Shown piece by piece: positions 29,682 to 43,569 of a DNA stretch of 64,000 bases. Each line of letters starts with the position of its first letter. The stretch's first letter is position 1. Where the stretch lies: contig NZ_CP013940.1 in assembly GCF_001277215.2 (NCBI RefSeq), positions 4,092,001-4,156,000 of the forward strand, written 5' to 3'. Origin of the DNA: Cronobacter malonaticus LMG 23826. Its GTDB lineage: Bacteria > Pseudomonadota > Gammaproteobacteria > Enterobacterales > Enterobacteriaceae. Position numbers and translations under genes: made by a program. Below the pieces are notes generated by a model that was given only the letters and a program-made list of their open reading frames with translations, was not told the DNA's origin and made no database searches.

Positions 29682-29971
29682 ATGCCCGTTTGATACTCAA
29701 CAACGTGTATTTGCTGAATTTTAGTCGGCATTTACCGCGCTTTATTCCAGACGCAAAAAAACGGCATCCCATTGTTTTTATGAATGATAAGACGCCAGAA
29801 AGCGTTTACGCTCTCTTTTTACGCCTTCCGACATGCATTACATGGCTGTATAACGTGTTAAAACAGGCCTAAAGCGGCGATTTGCCAGCAGCCCGTTTTA
29901 TGCTGAAAAATATGTAGAATTCCGGGCGCTAAATCGCTTTACTTCATTCACTTTCATAAGACAGGACAACT

Positions 29972-31342
29972 ATGTCTAGCCATGCTATGAGCGTTGTGAT
30001 CCTTGCCGCTGGTAAAGGCACGCGCATGTACTCCGATCTTCCAAAAGTGCTGCACACCCTGGCCGGGAAGCCAATGGTGCAGCACGTGATTGACGCCGCC
30101 AAACATGTCGGCGCGCAGCACATTCATCTGGTTTATGGTCATGGCGGCGATCTGCTGCAAAGCACCCTCAAAGACGCCTCGCTCAACTGGGTATTACAGG
30201 CCGAGCAGCTCGGTACCGGCCATGCGATGCAGCAGGCGGCGCCGTTCTTTAGCGACGATGAAGATGTACTGATGCTTTACGGCGACGTACCGCTGATCTC
30301 CGTTGACACCCTGCAACAGCTCTGCGCGGCGAAGCCGCAGGGCGGCATTGGGCTGTTAACCGTGAAGCTCGACGACCCGACCGGCTATGGCCGCATTACC
30401 CGTGAGAATGGCAAAGTCTCCGGTATCGTTGAGCATAAAGACGCCAGCGATGAGCAGCGCCAGATTAACGAAATCAACACCGGCATTCTGGTCGCCAACG
30501 GCGCGGATCTGAAACGCTGGCTGGCGAAGCTCGATAACAACAATGCGCAGGGTGAATACTACATCACCGATATCATCGCGATGGCCTGGAGCGAAGGCCG
30601 CGAGATTGCTGCCGTGCATCCGCAGCGTTTAAGCGAAGTGGAAGGCGTGAACAACCGTCTGCAACTGGCGCGTCTTGAGCGTGTTTATCAGGCCGAGCAG
30701 GCAGAAAAACTGCTGCTGGCGGGCGTCATGCTGCGTGACCCGGCGCGCTTTGATCTGCGCGGCACGCTGCAACACGGGCGCGATGTCGAAATTGACGCTA
30801 ACGTCATTATTGAAGGCGACGTAGTGCTGGGTAATCGCGTGAAAATCGGCGCGGGCTGCGTGATTAAAAACAGCGTTATCGGCGACGACTGCGAAATCAG
30901 CCCTTACAGCGTGGTGGAAGACGCCCGTCTGGATACCGCCTGCACTATCGGGCCGTTCGCGCGTCTGCGTCCGGGCGCGGAGCTTCTCGAAGGCGCGCAT
31001 GTCGGCAACTTCGTCGAGATGAAAAAAGCGCGTCTGGGGAAAGGCTCGAAAGCGGGTCACCTGACCTACCTCGGCGACGCGGAAATTGGCGATAACGTTA
31101 ACATCGGCGCAGGTACCATTACCTGCAACTATGATGGCGCTAATAAGCACAAAACCATTATTGGCGATGATGTGTTTGTCGGCTCCGACACCCAACTGGT
31201 GGCACCGGTGACGGTAGCGAAAGGCGCGACCATCGCCGCAGGTACCACCGTGACGCGCGACATCGCTGAAAATGAGCTGGTGCTCACCCGCGTACCGCAG
31301 GTACATAAGCAGGGCTGGCGTCGCCCGGTGAAGAAAAAATAA
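29972..31342 (+). CDS. glmU: Bifunctional UDP-GlcNAc pyrophosphorylase / GlcN-1-P acetyltransferase GlmU
   Basis: The 456-aa enzyme carries out the last two steps to UDP-N-acetylglucosamine for peptidoglycan and LPS. The N-terminal uridylyltransferase has LAAGKGTRM (11-19). The C-terminal half is a left-handed beta helix with hexapeptide repeats for acetyl transfer. Length equals E. coli GlmU. glmS follows after 227 bp, as in E. coli where they are co-transcribed. Confidence 0.98.
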   Translation: MSSHAMSVVILAAGKGTRMYSDLPKVLHTLAGKPMVQHVIDAAKHVGAQHIHLVYGHGGDLLQSTLKDASLNWVLQAEQLGTGHAMQQAAPFFSDDEDVLMLYGDVPLISVDTLQQLCAAKPQGGIGLLTVKLDDPTGYGRITRENGKVSGIVEHKDASDEQRQINEINTGILVANGADLKRWLAKLDNNNAQGEYYITDIIAMAWSEGREIAAVHPQRLSEVEGVNNRLQLARLERVYQAEQAEKLLLAGVMLRDPARFDLRGTLQHGRDVEIDANVIIEGDVVLGNRVKIGAGCVIKNSVIGDDCEISPYSVVEDARLDTACTIGPFARLRPGAELLEGAHVGNFVEMKKARLGKGSKAGHLTYLGDAEIGDNVNIGAGTITCNYDGANKHKTIIGDDVFVGSDTQLVAPVTVAKGATIAAGTTVTRDIAENELVLTRVPQVHKQGWRRPVKKK

Positions 31343-31569
31343 GTCATATTGATGGCGGGCGTGCTGTACCTGCCCGCCATACGTTTTTGTCGATCGCAGA
31401 GCAGTCATGCCCTGCGGCAGGCACGGGATGAGGGGATAACATAATCTTCCGCCCACAGGCAGTGCTAAAACGATAACCCCACTCTCTACAAGGCTCGGGG
31501 AGCCCGGAAAACGGGCAAATACAGGTCGGCGACAACGCATGGCGAAATGCCATTGTCAGGAAATTAATT

Positions 31570-33399
31570 ATGTGTGGAATTGTTGGCGCTGTAGCGCAAC
31601 GTGATATTGCTGAAATCCTTCTCGAAGGCTTACGTCGTCTGGAGTACCGCGGCTATGACTCCGCCGGTCTCGCGGTCGTGGACAGCGCGGGGCATATGAC
31701 TCGTCTGCGTCGTCTGGGCAAAGTACAGATGCTGGTTCAGGCGGCGGAAGAACATCCGCTGCACGGCGGCACCGGTATCGCGCACACCCGCTGGGCGACC
31801 CACGGCGAACCGTCAGAAGGCAACGCGCACCCGCATGTCTCCGGGCATATTGTGGTGGTGCATAACGGCATTATCGAAAACCACGAACCGCTGCGCGAAC
31901 TGCTGAAAACGCGCGGCTATGAATTCGTCACCGAAACCGACACCGAAGTGATCGCGCATCTGGTGCACTGGGAGCTGGAGCAAGGCGGCACGCTGCGTGA
32001 GGCGGTGCTGCGCGCCATTCCTCAGCTGCGCGGCGCTTACGGCACCGTCATCATGGATAACCGCGATCCGAGCGTTCTGCTGGCGGCCCGTTCCGGCAGC
32101 CCGCTGGTGATTGGTCTCGGCGTGGGCGAAAACTTTATCGCCTCCGATCAGCTGGCGCTGCTGCCAGTGACCCGCCGCTTTATCTTCCTCGAAGAGGGCG
32201 ATATCGCTGAAGTGACCCGCCGCTCCGTTGCGATTTTCAACACCCAGGGCGAAAGCGTCTCCCGCCCGGAAATCGAATCTAACGTGCAGTATGACGCCGG
32301 CGATAAAGGCATCTACCGCCACTACATGCAAAAAGAGATCTACGAGCAGCCGAACGCAATTAAAAACACGCTGGCCGGGCGCATCAGCCACGGCGAGGTG
32401 GATTTAAGCGAACTTGGCCCGAACGCCGACGAACTGCTCTCAAAAGTTGAGCATATTCAGATTGTCGCGTGTGGCACCTCGTACAACTCCGGTATGGTTT
32501 CCCGATACTGGTTTGAAGCGCTGGCAGGCGTGCCGTGCGATGTCGAAATCGCCTCGGAATTCCGCTATCGCAAATCCGCCGTGCGCCGCAACAGCCTGAT
32601 GATCACGCTGTCGCAGTCCGGCGAAACCGCAGACACCCTCGCGGCGCTGCGTCTGTCCAAAGAGCTGGGCTATCTCGGTTCGCTGGCCATCTGTAACGTA
32701 CCTGGCTCATCGCTGGTGCGTGAGTCATCGCTGGCGCTGATGACCAAAGCCGGCACGGAAATCGGCGTGGCGTCCACCAAAGCGTTCACCACCCAGTTAA
32801 CCGTTCTGCTGATGCTGGTGGCGAAACTGGGCCGTCTGAAAGGCGTGGATGCCGCCGTTGAACACGATATCGTTCACGGCCTGCAGGCGCTGCCGAGCCG
32901 TATCGAGCAGATGCTCTCTCAGGACAAACGCATCGAGGCGCTGGCGGAAGACTTCTCCGACAAGCACCACGCGCTGTTCCTGGGTCGCGGCGATCAGTAC
33001 CCGATCGCGCTTGAAGGCGCGCTGAAGCTTAAAGAGATCTCCTACATTCACGCCGAAGCCTATGCGGCGGGCGAGCTTAAGCACGGCCCGCTGGCGCTCA
33101 TTGACGCCGATATGCCGGTTATCGTGGTGGCGCCGAACAACGAACTGCTGGAAAAACTGAAGTCCAACATCGAAGAAGTCCGCGCTCGTGGCGGCGTGCT
33201 GTATGTCTTCGCCGATCAGGATGCTGGTTTCAGCAGCAGCGACAACATGAACATCATCCCGATGCCGCATGTTGAAGAAGTTATCGCGCCGATCTTCTAC
33301 ACGGTTCCGCTGCAACTGCTGGCCTATCACGTCGCGCTGATTAAAGGCACCGACGTTGACCAGCCGCGTAACCTGGCGAAATCCGTTACGGTGGAATAA
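31570..33399 (+). CDS. glmS: Glutamine-fructose-6-phosphate aminotransferase GlmS
   Basis: The 609-aa enzyme makes glucosamine 6-phosphate from fructose 6-phosphate and glutamine. The N-terminal glutaminase begins MCGIVG, with Cys2 as nucleophile. Two SIS sugar-isomerase domains follow (about 285-609). The conserved 3' end ([11 protein letters not shown]) is the TnsD recognition region for Tn7; no Tn7 is inserted. The 227-bp leader after glmU is the place where enterobacterial glmS is controlled by the sRNA GlmZ. Confidence 0.98.
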   Translation: MCGIVGAVAQRDIAEILLEGLRRLEYRGYDSAGLAVVDSAGHMTRLRRLGKVQMLVQAAEEHPLHGGTGIAHTRWATHGEPSEGNAHPHVSGHIVVVHNGIIENHEPLRELLKTRGYEFVTETDTEVIAHLVHWELEQGGTLREAVLRAIPQLRGAYGTVIMDNRDPSVLLAARSGSPLVIGLGVGENFIASDQLALLPVTRRFIFLEEGDIAEVTRRSVAIFNTQGESVSRPEIESNVQYDAGDKGIYRHYMQKEIYEQPNAIKNTLAGRISHGEVDLSELGPNADELLSKVEHIQIVACGTSYNSGMVSRYWFEALAGVPCDVEIASEFRYRKSAVRRNSLMITLSQSGETADTLAALRLSKELGYLGSLAICNVPGSSLVRESSLALMTKAGTEIGVASTKAFTTQLTVLLMLVAKLGRLKGVDAAVEHDIVHGLQALPSRIEQMLSQDKRIEALAEDFSDKHHALFLGRGDQYPIALEGALKLKEISYIHAEAYAAGELKHGPLALIDADMPVIVVAPNNELLEKLKSNIEEVRARGGVLYVFADQDAGFSSSDNMNIIPMPHVEEVIAPIFYTVPLQLLAYHVALIKGTDVDQPRNLAKSVTVE

Positions 33400-33427
33400 C
33401 GCGCTCTCGCGCGTGTTATGCTCTGAA

Positions 33428-33457
33428 GAGGTTGCCGGAAGGCAGCCTCTTTTTTTT
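33428..33457 (+). terminator. Terminator of glmS
   Basis: GAGGTTGCC/GGCAGCCTC stem (33428-33449) followed by T8, 28 nt after the glmS stop. Confidence 0.9.
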
Positions 33458-33478
33458 AACGTCACGGAAAGGGATGTT

Positions 33479-34096
33479 ATGTCGCTAAAGCGCTTGCTCG
33501 CCGGTACGCGGTTTTATCAGCTCATCACCTACAGCGCAGAGGTGGATGACGATATCGCCCACCGCAGGCTGCATAAGCTCAAACTTAGAATGGCCGAGCG
33601 CCACGATCTGCCCGATGTCCGCATCATCGGCTCGCGCCGTTTCTGGCGAGTGCCGGTGGGGTGCGTCTATGCCATGGTGTTAAGTGCCGTCCTCAATCTC
33701 GCCGCGCTGCGGCCCGCTTTTTCTGTGCTGTGGATACTTGCAGGGGCTATCTGGCTGGTATTGCTGATACTCGTGATGTTGATGATAGAAAAAGGGCAGC
33801 ACCGCGGTTTGCAGCTGTTTCTCTACAGCGCGTTTTTCCATGCGGCGTTAAGCCTGGTAACGCTGGCTGCCGGATTGATCCTGTGTCCGCTTTCCGGTGT
33901 GTTCTGGCTCTGCTGGAGCGCAGGCGCGCTGCTGGTGTGGGCCGCCTGGCGAATGATGAACAGTGAGGAGATGTTCAGGCTGGTTCGCTGGTGTCTCGCG
34001 AATAAAATGCGACGCGCTCATACTAAAGCCCTTCAGCGACCGTCGGAAAAACGCGCCTTAAAACGGGCAAAACACCGCGATGAGCCTGACCGATAA
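33479..34096 (+). CDS. Unrecognised membrane protein with four predicted TM segments
   Basis: I do not recognise this 205-aa protein. It has a polar N-terminal region (1-58) with many His/Arg, four hydrophobic segments at about 60-78, 80-102, 110-134 and 139-160, and a very basic C-terminal tail (RRAHTKALQRPSEKRALKRAKHR). The basic tail suggests that end is cytoplasmic. The start ATG 33479 has GGAAAGGGA upstream, overlapping the glmS terminator T-run by 22 nt spacing. E. coli has no gene here: pstS follows glmS directly. Translation looks real from the RBS and codon use; function is unknown. Confidence 0.7.
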   Translation: MSLKRLLAGTRFYQLITYSAEVDDDIAHRRLHKLKLRMAERHDLPDVRIIGSRRFWRVPVGCVYAMVLSAVLNLAALRPAFSVLWILAGAIWLVLLILVMLMIEKGQHRGLQLFLYSAFFHAALSLVTLAAGLILCPLSGVFWLCWSAGALLVWAAWRMMNSEEMFRLVRWCLANKMRRAHTKALQRPSEKRALKRAKHRDEPDR

Positions 34097-34105
34097 AATG
34101 AGTAA

Positions 34106-34133
34106 GCTCCCTGCCTGTCGCTATACAGGGAGC
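34106..34133. terminator. Hairpin between convergent genes
   Basis: GCTCCCTG (34106-34113) pairs with CAGGGAGC (34126-34133) between the convergent genes ending at 34096 and 34141. There is no long T-run on either side, so terminator function is only likely. Confidence 0.5.
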
Positions 34134-34140
34134 GCATCGC

Positions 34141-34467
34141 TTATTTAATCTTGCGTTTTAAATCATCCAGCTCACGGGACAGTTTGTCATTTTCCTGCTC
34201 CAGCGCCCGCACGCGATTTTCCAGATCGCTATCTTTTCTGTCGTCCGAATAGCGGTTTTGCTCTTTGCGCTTATACGCCTCAACCGCCTTTTCCACATCT
34301 GAGATATCGACATTAGACGGTGCCACGACGCCATCGCTGGTGAATATCGTCACCGGCGCGCCGTGAATACGGGTACTGTGGTCATCCAGTTGAACCGGCG
34401 CGGCATAACTTATTGATGAAAAAGTAAGTATTGATGCAGCGGCGAAAAGTGACATTTTTTTTATCAT
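34141..34467 (-). CDS. Small secreted coiled-coil protein, unrecognised
   Basis: The 108-aa protein has a clear signal peptide (MIKKMSLFAAASILTFSSISYA, cut before APVQL) and a C-terminal heptad-rich segment (about 80-108: LENRVRALEQENDKLSREL). AAGGAT lies before the ATG. It is probably a periplasmic or outer-membrane-associated oligomer. It is read toward the membrane-protein gene and away from pstS; both are absent from E. coli at this place. No function can be assigned. Confidence 0.7.
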   Translation of the reverse strand: MIKKMSLFAAASILTFSSISYAAPVQLDDHSTRIHGAPVTIFTSDGVVAPSNVDISDVEKAVEAYKRKEQNRYSDDRKDSDLENRVRALEQENDKLSRELDDLKRKIK

Positions 34468-34559
34468 TACGGCTATCCTTATAAATGACGGGCGGGTTGC
34501 GGAATTATAAAAGCATTATTATTCAGAAAGTTAAGTAAGACATTTCTGCATCTTTTTCA

Positions 34560-34610
34560 TTGTCATAAAACTGTCATAATTCGTACATTTATCTGTCACC
34601 AAACTGTCCT
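34560..34610 (+). promoter_or_regulatory. Two Pho boxes and the pstS promoter
   Basis: Two 18-bp PhoB boxes match the consensus of two CTGTCAT repeats: TTGTCATAAAACTGTCAT (34560-34577) and CTGTCACCAAACTGTCCT (34593-34610), 33 bp apart and so on the same face. A TACTTT -10 candidate follows at 34611-34616. This is the same layout as E. coli pstS, so the operon should be induced by phosphate limitation. Confidence 0.93.
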
Positions 34611-34626
34611 ACTTTGCTCACCGTAG

Positions 34627-35706
<1,080 letters not shown>

Positions 35707-35724
35707 TCGAGATTTACCGATGAT

Positions 35725-35810
35725 GGCGGATGGCGCTTCGCTTATCCGCCCTACAAAAATCCGGTAACATGCTGTTTTTTGTAGGCCCGGTACGCATCAC
35801 GCTGCCGGGC
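35725..35810. repeat. REP-like palindromes between pstS and pstC
   Basis: The first unit (35725-35754) is an imperfect palindrome GGCGGAT...ATCCGCC ending in CTAC, the complement of the GTAG head of REP sequences. The second (35781-35810) begins GTAGGCCCGG and pairs with CCGGGC. They point in opposite senses, as in a BIME. Confidence 0.75.
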
Positions 35811-35842
35811 ATCATTCAAAACAGAGTTTAACTGAAGAGTGA

Positions 35843-37695
<1,853 letters not shown>

Positions 37696-37703
37696 TTTTT
37701 TGA

Positions 37704-38519
<816 letters not shown>

Positions 38520-38577
38520 TATGCCCGGATTTCTCATGTGGGCCGCTTTTGAATTTATCGGGCATGTGGAGTGCTAA

Positions 38578-39303
38578 ATGGATAATCTGAATCTGAATAA
38601 ACATATTTCCGGTCAGTTCAACGCTGAGCTGGAATACATTCGCACCCAGGTGATGACCATGGGCGGGCTGGTGGAGCAGCAGCTCTCCGATGCGATCACC
38701 GCCATGCACAACCAGGACAGCGAACTGGCCAAACGCGTTATCGACGGCGATAAAAAGGTCAACATGATGGAAGTGGCGATCGATGAAGCCTGCGTGCGCA
38801 TTATCGCCAAGCGCCAGCCGACCGCGAGCGATCTGCGTCTGGTAATGGCCATCATTAAAACCATCGCGGAGCTTGAGCGTATCGGCGACGTGGCGGATAA
38901 AATCTGCCGTACCGCGCTTGAGAAATTCTCGCACCAGCACCAGCCGCTGCTGGTGAGCCTGGAGTCGCTCGGCCGTCATACCGTCCAGATGCTGCATGAC
39001 GTGCTGGACGCTTTCGCGCGTATGGATCTCGACGAAGCGGTACGTATCTATCGCGAAGATAAAAAAGTCGACCAGGAATATGAAGGCATCGTGCGTCAGC
39101 TGATGACCTATATGATGGAAGATTCCCGCACCATTCCAAGCGTCCTGACCGCGCTGTTCTGCGCCCGATCTATCGAACGTATCGGCGACCGCTGCCAGAA
39201 TATCTGCGAATACATTTTCTATTTCGTGAAGGGCCAGGATTTCCGCCACGTGGGCGGCGACGAGCTGGATAAACTGCTCGCCGGTAAAGATCCGAAAGAA
39301 TAA
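38578..39303 (+). CDS. phoU: Phosphate signalling protein PhoU
   Basis: The 241-aa protein has two three-helix bundles, each with a metal-binding E(R)IGD motif ([10 protein letters not shown] and [10 protein letters not shown]). It represses the Pho regulon when phosphate is plentiful by acting between PstB and PhoR. It is the last gene of the operon. Confidence 0.98.
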   Translation: MDNLNLNKHISGQFNAELEYIRTQVMTMGGLVEQQLSDAITAMHNQDSELAKRVIDGDKKVNMMEVAIDEACVRIIAKRQPTASDLRLVMAIIKTIAELERIGDVADKICRTALEKFSHQHQPLLVSLESLGRHTVQMLHDVLDAFARMDLDEAVRIYREDKKVDQEYEGIVRQLMTYMMEDSRTIPSVLTALFCARSIERIGDRCQNICEYIFYFVKGQDFRHVGGDELDKLLAGKDPKE

Positions 39304-39310
39304 GCCTGCC

Positions 39311-39354
39311 GCCCTCGCCGCGCGCGAGGGCAATTTTGGGGCGCGCGTCGCCCC
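39311..39354 (+). terminator. Tandem GC-rich hairpins after phoU
   Basis: GCCCTCG...CGAGGGC (39311-39331) is followed by ATTTT, then GGGGCG...CGCCCC (39338-39354) by TTTT. Either may end the pst-phoU transcript. Confidence 0.7.
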
Positions 39355-39403
39355 TTTTGCGGATTTTACTCAATACTATAAGGGGTTACCGAGCCCGTTA
39401 TAA

Positions 39404-40588
<1,185 letters not shown>

Positions 40589-40625
40589 TGGTGGTTGATG
40601 TGGGGCGGTAGGGCGAGTTGTTAAA

Positions 40626-40755
40626 GGTGGGTGCGCTGCGCTTACCCACCCTACAAAAAATCTGCATCCCTGGCGCAGGTGGGTGCGCTGCGCTTACCCA
40701 CCCTACAAAAACTCCGTATCCACACCGTAGGGCGGGTAAGCGAAGCGCACCCGCC
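40626..40755. repeat. Three REP-type palindromes between yieL and yieH
   Basis: Two identical 29-bp units (40626-40654 and 40678-40706), each GGTGGGTGCGC...TTACCCACC ending in CTAC, are followed by an inverted unit starting GTAGGGCGGG and ending CACCCGCC (40727-40755). The third unit is identical to one after gyrB (60366-60394). GTAG at the head is the hallmark of REP sequences mobilised by RAYT transposases. Confidence 0.85.
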
Positions 40756-40767
40756 GTTGCCTGATGA

Positions 40768-41433
40768 TCAGCGCGTCACATCCCAGCCGCGTGCACGCCA
40801 CAGCGCGGGCAACTGCGCCAAATCGGTAAATACCGTCACATTCGGGTGCTCCAGCGGCGGGTTATGCGGATCGGCACAGAAGTAAAACACCTGCATCCCG
40901 GCGGCGATGCCCGCTTTTGCACCGGCGGCAGAGTCATCCACCAGAATGCAGCGCTCCACATTCACCTGCATAGCATCGGCGGCGAAATGCATCAACGCCG
41001 GATCGGGCTTCCAGCGTTGAATATCGTAGCCGCTGAATAGCTTGTCGGTGAAATAGTGCAACATCCCGGTTTTGCCGAGCGACTGCTGCATTTTGCTCAC
41101 CGGGCCGTTCGAGACAATGCACATCGGCACCGCCATTTTCTCAAGCAGCGCCGCAGCACCGGGGATCTCTTCCAGCTCCGCGTCAAAAAGCCGGGCCACT
41201 TCCGCGCGGTAAACCGGCTCAAGCTCAGCTTTCTCCAGCTGCACGCCATATTCGGCATTGATCGTATCAATGATTTCGTAGAGCTTTACGCCTTTAAAGC
41301 GCCTAAACACCTCTTCCAGTTCAAGCGTAATGCCTGCCCTTGCGAACATATGTACATAGGCGCGTGAGCAGATCACTTCGCTATCCACCAGCGTACCGTC
41401 GCAGTCGAAAAATACCGCTTCAATTCGGGACAT
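40768..41433 (-). CDS. yieH: HAD-family 6-phosphogluconate phosphatase YieH
   Basis: The 221-aa protein has HAD motif I FDCDGTLVDSE (Asp9 and Asp11), motif II SNGP, and motifs III/IV KPDPALM...LVDDS. It is colinear with E. coli YieH, which acts on 6-phosphogluconate in vitro. It is divergent from adeP. Confidence 0.94.
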   Translation of the reverse strand: MSRIEAVFFDCDGTLVDSEVICSRAYVHMFARAGITLELEEVFRRFKGVKLYEIIDTINAEYGVQLEKAELEPVYRAEVARLFDAELEEIPGAAALLEKMAVPMCIVSNGPVSKMQQSLGKTGMLHYFTDKLFSGYDIQRWKPDPALMHFAADAMQVNVERCILVDDSAAGAKAGIAAGMQVFYFCADPHNPPLEHPNVTVFTDLAQLPALWRARGWDVTR

Positions 41434-41483
41434 GCCGTTTCCTGTTGTTGCAAGTTGAACGTTTACTCTAAGCGCTTTGCGTT

Positions 41484-41499
41484 ACGCAATCGATGCCGT
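41484..41499. promoter_or_regulatory. Probable PurR operator upstream of adeP
   Basis: ACGCAATCGATGCCGT is a near-palindrome with the ACGCAA-N4 form of PurR boxes, 104 bp before the adeP start. Adenine and other purine permease genes are PurR targets in enterobacteria. I infer the site from this single match. Confidence 0.5.
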
Positions 41500-41602
41500 A
41501 TAAGCAAATTCAATGAAAAAAAGTCTGTGATGACCGTCAATATCGGGCCTTTTTGGTATAGGATAGCGACGAATTTTTCCCCTCCTTGTACGGAATTAGA
41601 GA

Positions 41603-42940
41603 ATGAGCCAACAACAGACGTCCCAGGCCGAAGGGCAGGGATTGCTTGAGCGCGTGTTTAAATTACGCGCGCACGGCACCACGGCCCGCACCGAGGTGAT
41701 CGCAGGCGTAACGACCTTCCTGACGATGGTGTATATCGTTTTTGTAAACCCGCAGATCCTCGGCGCGGCTGGCATGGACACCAGCGCAGTCTTCGTCACG
41801 ACCTGTCTTATCGCCGCGTTCGGCAGCATTCTGATGGGCCTGCTGGCGAATCTGCCGGTCGCGCTGGCACCGGCGATGGGCCTGAACGCCTTCTTCGCGT
41901 TTGTGGTGGTTGGCGCAATGGGTCTCTCCTGGCAGGTTGGGATGGGCGCGATTTTCTGGGGCGCTGTCGGTCTGCTGCTGCTGACCATTTTCCGCGTACG
42001 CTACTGGATGATTGCCAATATTCCGGTGAGCCTGCGTATCGGGATCACCAGCGGTATCGGTCTGTTTATCGGCATGATGGGGCTTAAAAACGCGGGCGTT
42101 ATCGTCGCGAACCCGGAAACGCTGGTGGCTATCGGTAACCTCACCTCCCACACCACGCTGCTTGGCGTACTGGGCTTCTTTATCATCGCTATTCTCGCCT
42201 CCCGCAATATTCACGCGGCGGTGCTGGTCTCTATTATTGTGACTACGCTGCTGGGCCTCGCGTTTGGCGATGTGCATTTCAAAGGCGTGGTATCAGAGCC
42301 GCCGAGCGTAATGACGGTGCTGGGCCATGTTGACCTCGCGGGCTCGCTGGATATCGGCCTCGCGGGCGTGATTTTCTCATTTATGCTGGTCAACCTGTTC
42401 GACTCCTCCGGCACGCTGATTGGCGTGACCGATAAGGCCGGGCTTGCCGATGAAAGCGGCAAATTCCCGCGCATGAAGCAGGCGCTGTATGTGGACAGCA
42501 TCTCCTCTGTGGCCGGTTCGTTTATCGGGACGTCGTCCGTGACCGCTTATATCGAATCCTCATCCGGCGTTTCCATTGGCGGGCGCACCGGCCTTACCGC
42601 GGTCGTGGTCGGCCTGCTGTTCCTGCTGGTGATTTTCCTCTCGCCGCTGGCGGGTATGGTGCCGCCTTACGCCGCTGCGGGCGCGCTGATTTACGTGGGT
42701 GTGCTGATGACGTCCAGCCTGTCGCGCGTGAAGTGGGATGACCTGACCGAAGCGGTGCCGGCGTTTATTACCGCCGTCATGATGCCGTTTAGCTTCTCGA
42801 TTACTGAAGGCATCGCGCTGGGCTTTATCTCTTACTGCGTGATGAAGATTTTCACCGGTCGCCTGCGCGATCTGAACGCCTGCGTGCTGGTCGTGGCGCT
42901 GCTGTTCCTGCTGAAAATTGTCTTTATCGACGCGCATTAA
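41603..42940 (+). CDS. adeP: Adenine permease AdeP (AzgA-type NCS2 family)
   Basis: The 445-aa inner-membrane protein has about 13 hydrophobic segments and the AzgA-like signature ALAPAMGLNAFFAF in the first third. It is close to E. coli AdeP (YieG/PurP), a high-affinity adenine:H+ symporter. A bidirectional terminator separates it from chrR. Confidence 0.96.
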   Translation: MSQQQTSQAEGQGLLERVFKLRAHGTTARTEVIAGVTTFLTMVYIVFVNPQILGAAGMDTSAVFVTTCLIAAFGSILMGLLANLPVALAPAMGLNAFFAFVVVGAMGLSWQVGMGAIFWGAVGLLLLTIFRVRYWMIANIPVSLRIGITSGIGLFIGMMGLKNAGVIVANPETLVAIGNLTSHTTLLGVLGFFIIAILASRNIHAAVLVSIIVTTLLGLAFGDVHFKGVVSEPPSVMTVLGHVDLAGSLDIGLAGVIFSFMLVNLFDSSGTLIGVTDKAGLADESGKFPRMKQALYVDSISSVAGSFIGTSSVTAYIESSSGVSIGGRTGLTAVVVGLLFLLVIFLSPLAGMVPPYAAAGALIYVGVLMTSSLSRVKWDDLTEAVPAFITAVMMPFSFSITEGIALGFISYCVMKIFTGRLRDLNACVLVVALLFLLKIVFIDAH

Positions 42941-42942
42941 TC

Positions 42943-42972
42943 AAAAAGGCCAGCGAATCGCTGGCCTTTTTA
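42943..42972. terminator. Bidirectional terminator between adeP and chrR
   Basis: GGCCAGCG-AAT-CGCTGGCC with A5 on the left and T5 on the right can serve both convergent genes. Confidence 0.9.
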
Positions 42973-43542
42973 TTATTCGTGGCGCACCCGCTTAATGTAC
43001 TCCGCAAATGCGGTCAGCTGGCCGGTCAGGTGATCCAGCGTGCTTTGGTCCACCACTTCGCCGGTCTGCGTATCGACTTTGTTCTGAATCGCCCCGCCCA
43101 TAAACTCCGGTTTGTTCATTACCATCGCATCGAGAAACACCAGAATCTGCCGCAGATGATACTGGCAGCGCGCGCCGCCAATCGCGCCCATTGAGCTGGT
43201 CTGAATAAGCACCGGCTTGCCCGCGAGCGGCTGGTCGGGCAGACGTGACAGCCAGTCAATGGCGTTCTTCAGCCCGCCTGGCACGGAATAGTTATACTCC
43301 GGCGTCACAATGACCACGCCGTCTGCTTCGCGGATCTGCGCGGCTATCGCTTCCACCGTCTGCGGAAAGCCTTCTTCCTGCTGGATATCGGCGTCATAAA
43401 TGGGGATGTCGCGAATGGAGGGCAACTCGGCAACCGTCATGCCGGCGGGCGCCAGTTTCGGCAGCGTGCGGGCTACCATGGCGTTAAAGGAGCCTTTGCG
43501 CAGGCTGCCAATCAGCGTTACTACCTTTAGCGTGTCAGACAT
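42973..43542 (-). CDS. chrR: NAD(P)H-dependent FMN quinone/chromate reductase ChrR
   Basis: The start at 43542 (MSDTLKVVTL) is set by a strong GGAGG and gives 189 aa. It has the flavodoxin-like fold with GSLRKGSFN (FMN phosphate loop) and PEYNYSVPGGLKNAIDW. E. coli ChrR (YieF) reduces quinones and chromate. It starts 27 nt after the yieE stop, so the two may be co-transcribed. Confidence 0.95.
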   Translation of the reverse strand: MSDTLKVVTLIGSLRKGSFNAMVARTLPKLAPAGMTVAELPSIRDIPIYDADIQQEEGFPQTVEAIAAQIREADGVVIVTPEYNYSVPGGLKNAIDWLSRLPDQPLAGKPVLIQTSSMGAIGGARCQYHLRQILVFLDAMVMNKPEFMGGAIQNKVDTQTGEVVDQSTLDHLTGQLTAFAEYIKRVRHE

Positions 43543-43569
43543 AGAAACCTCCAGGATTGTCAAAGCAGA

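Noticed and set aside
29690..29872. 60-codon ORF after the atp terminator
   Set aside because: It starts right after the terminator T-run with no Shine-Dalgarno and no recognisable protein pattern; the space is needed for the glmU promoter.
33380..33460. Possible Tn7 insertion at attTn7
   Set aside because: The glmS 3' end is intact and followed by its own terminator; no Tn7 end repeats or tns genes are in the window.
40626..40755. Short repeats that could suggest a CRISPR array
   Set aside because: Only three units, of different orientation and sequence, palindromic with GTAG heads and no regular unique spacers or cas genes; these are REP elements.
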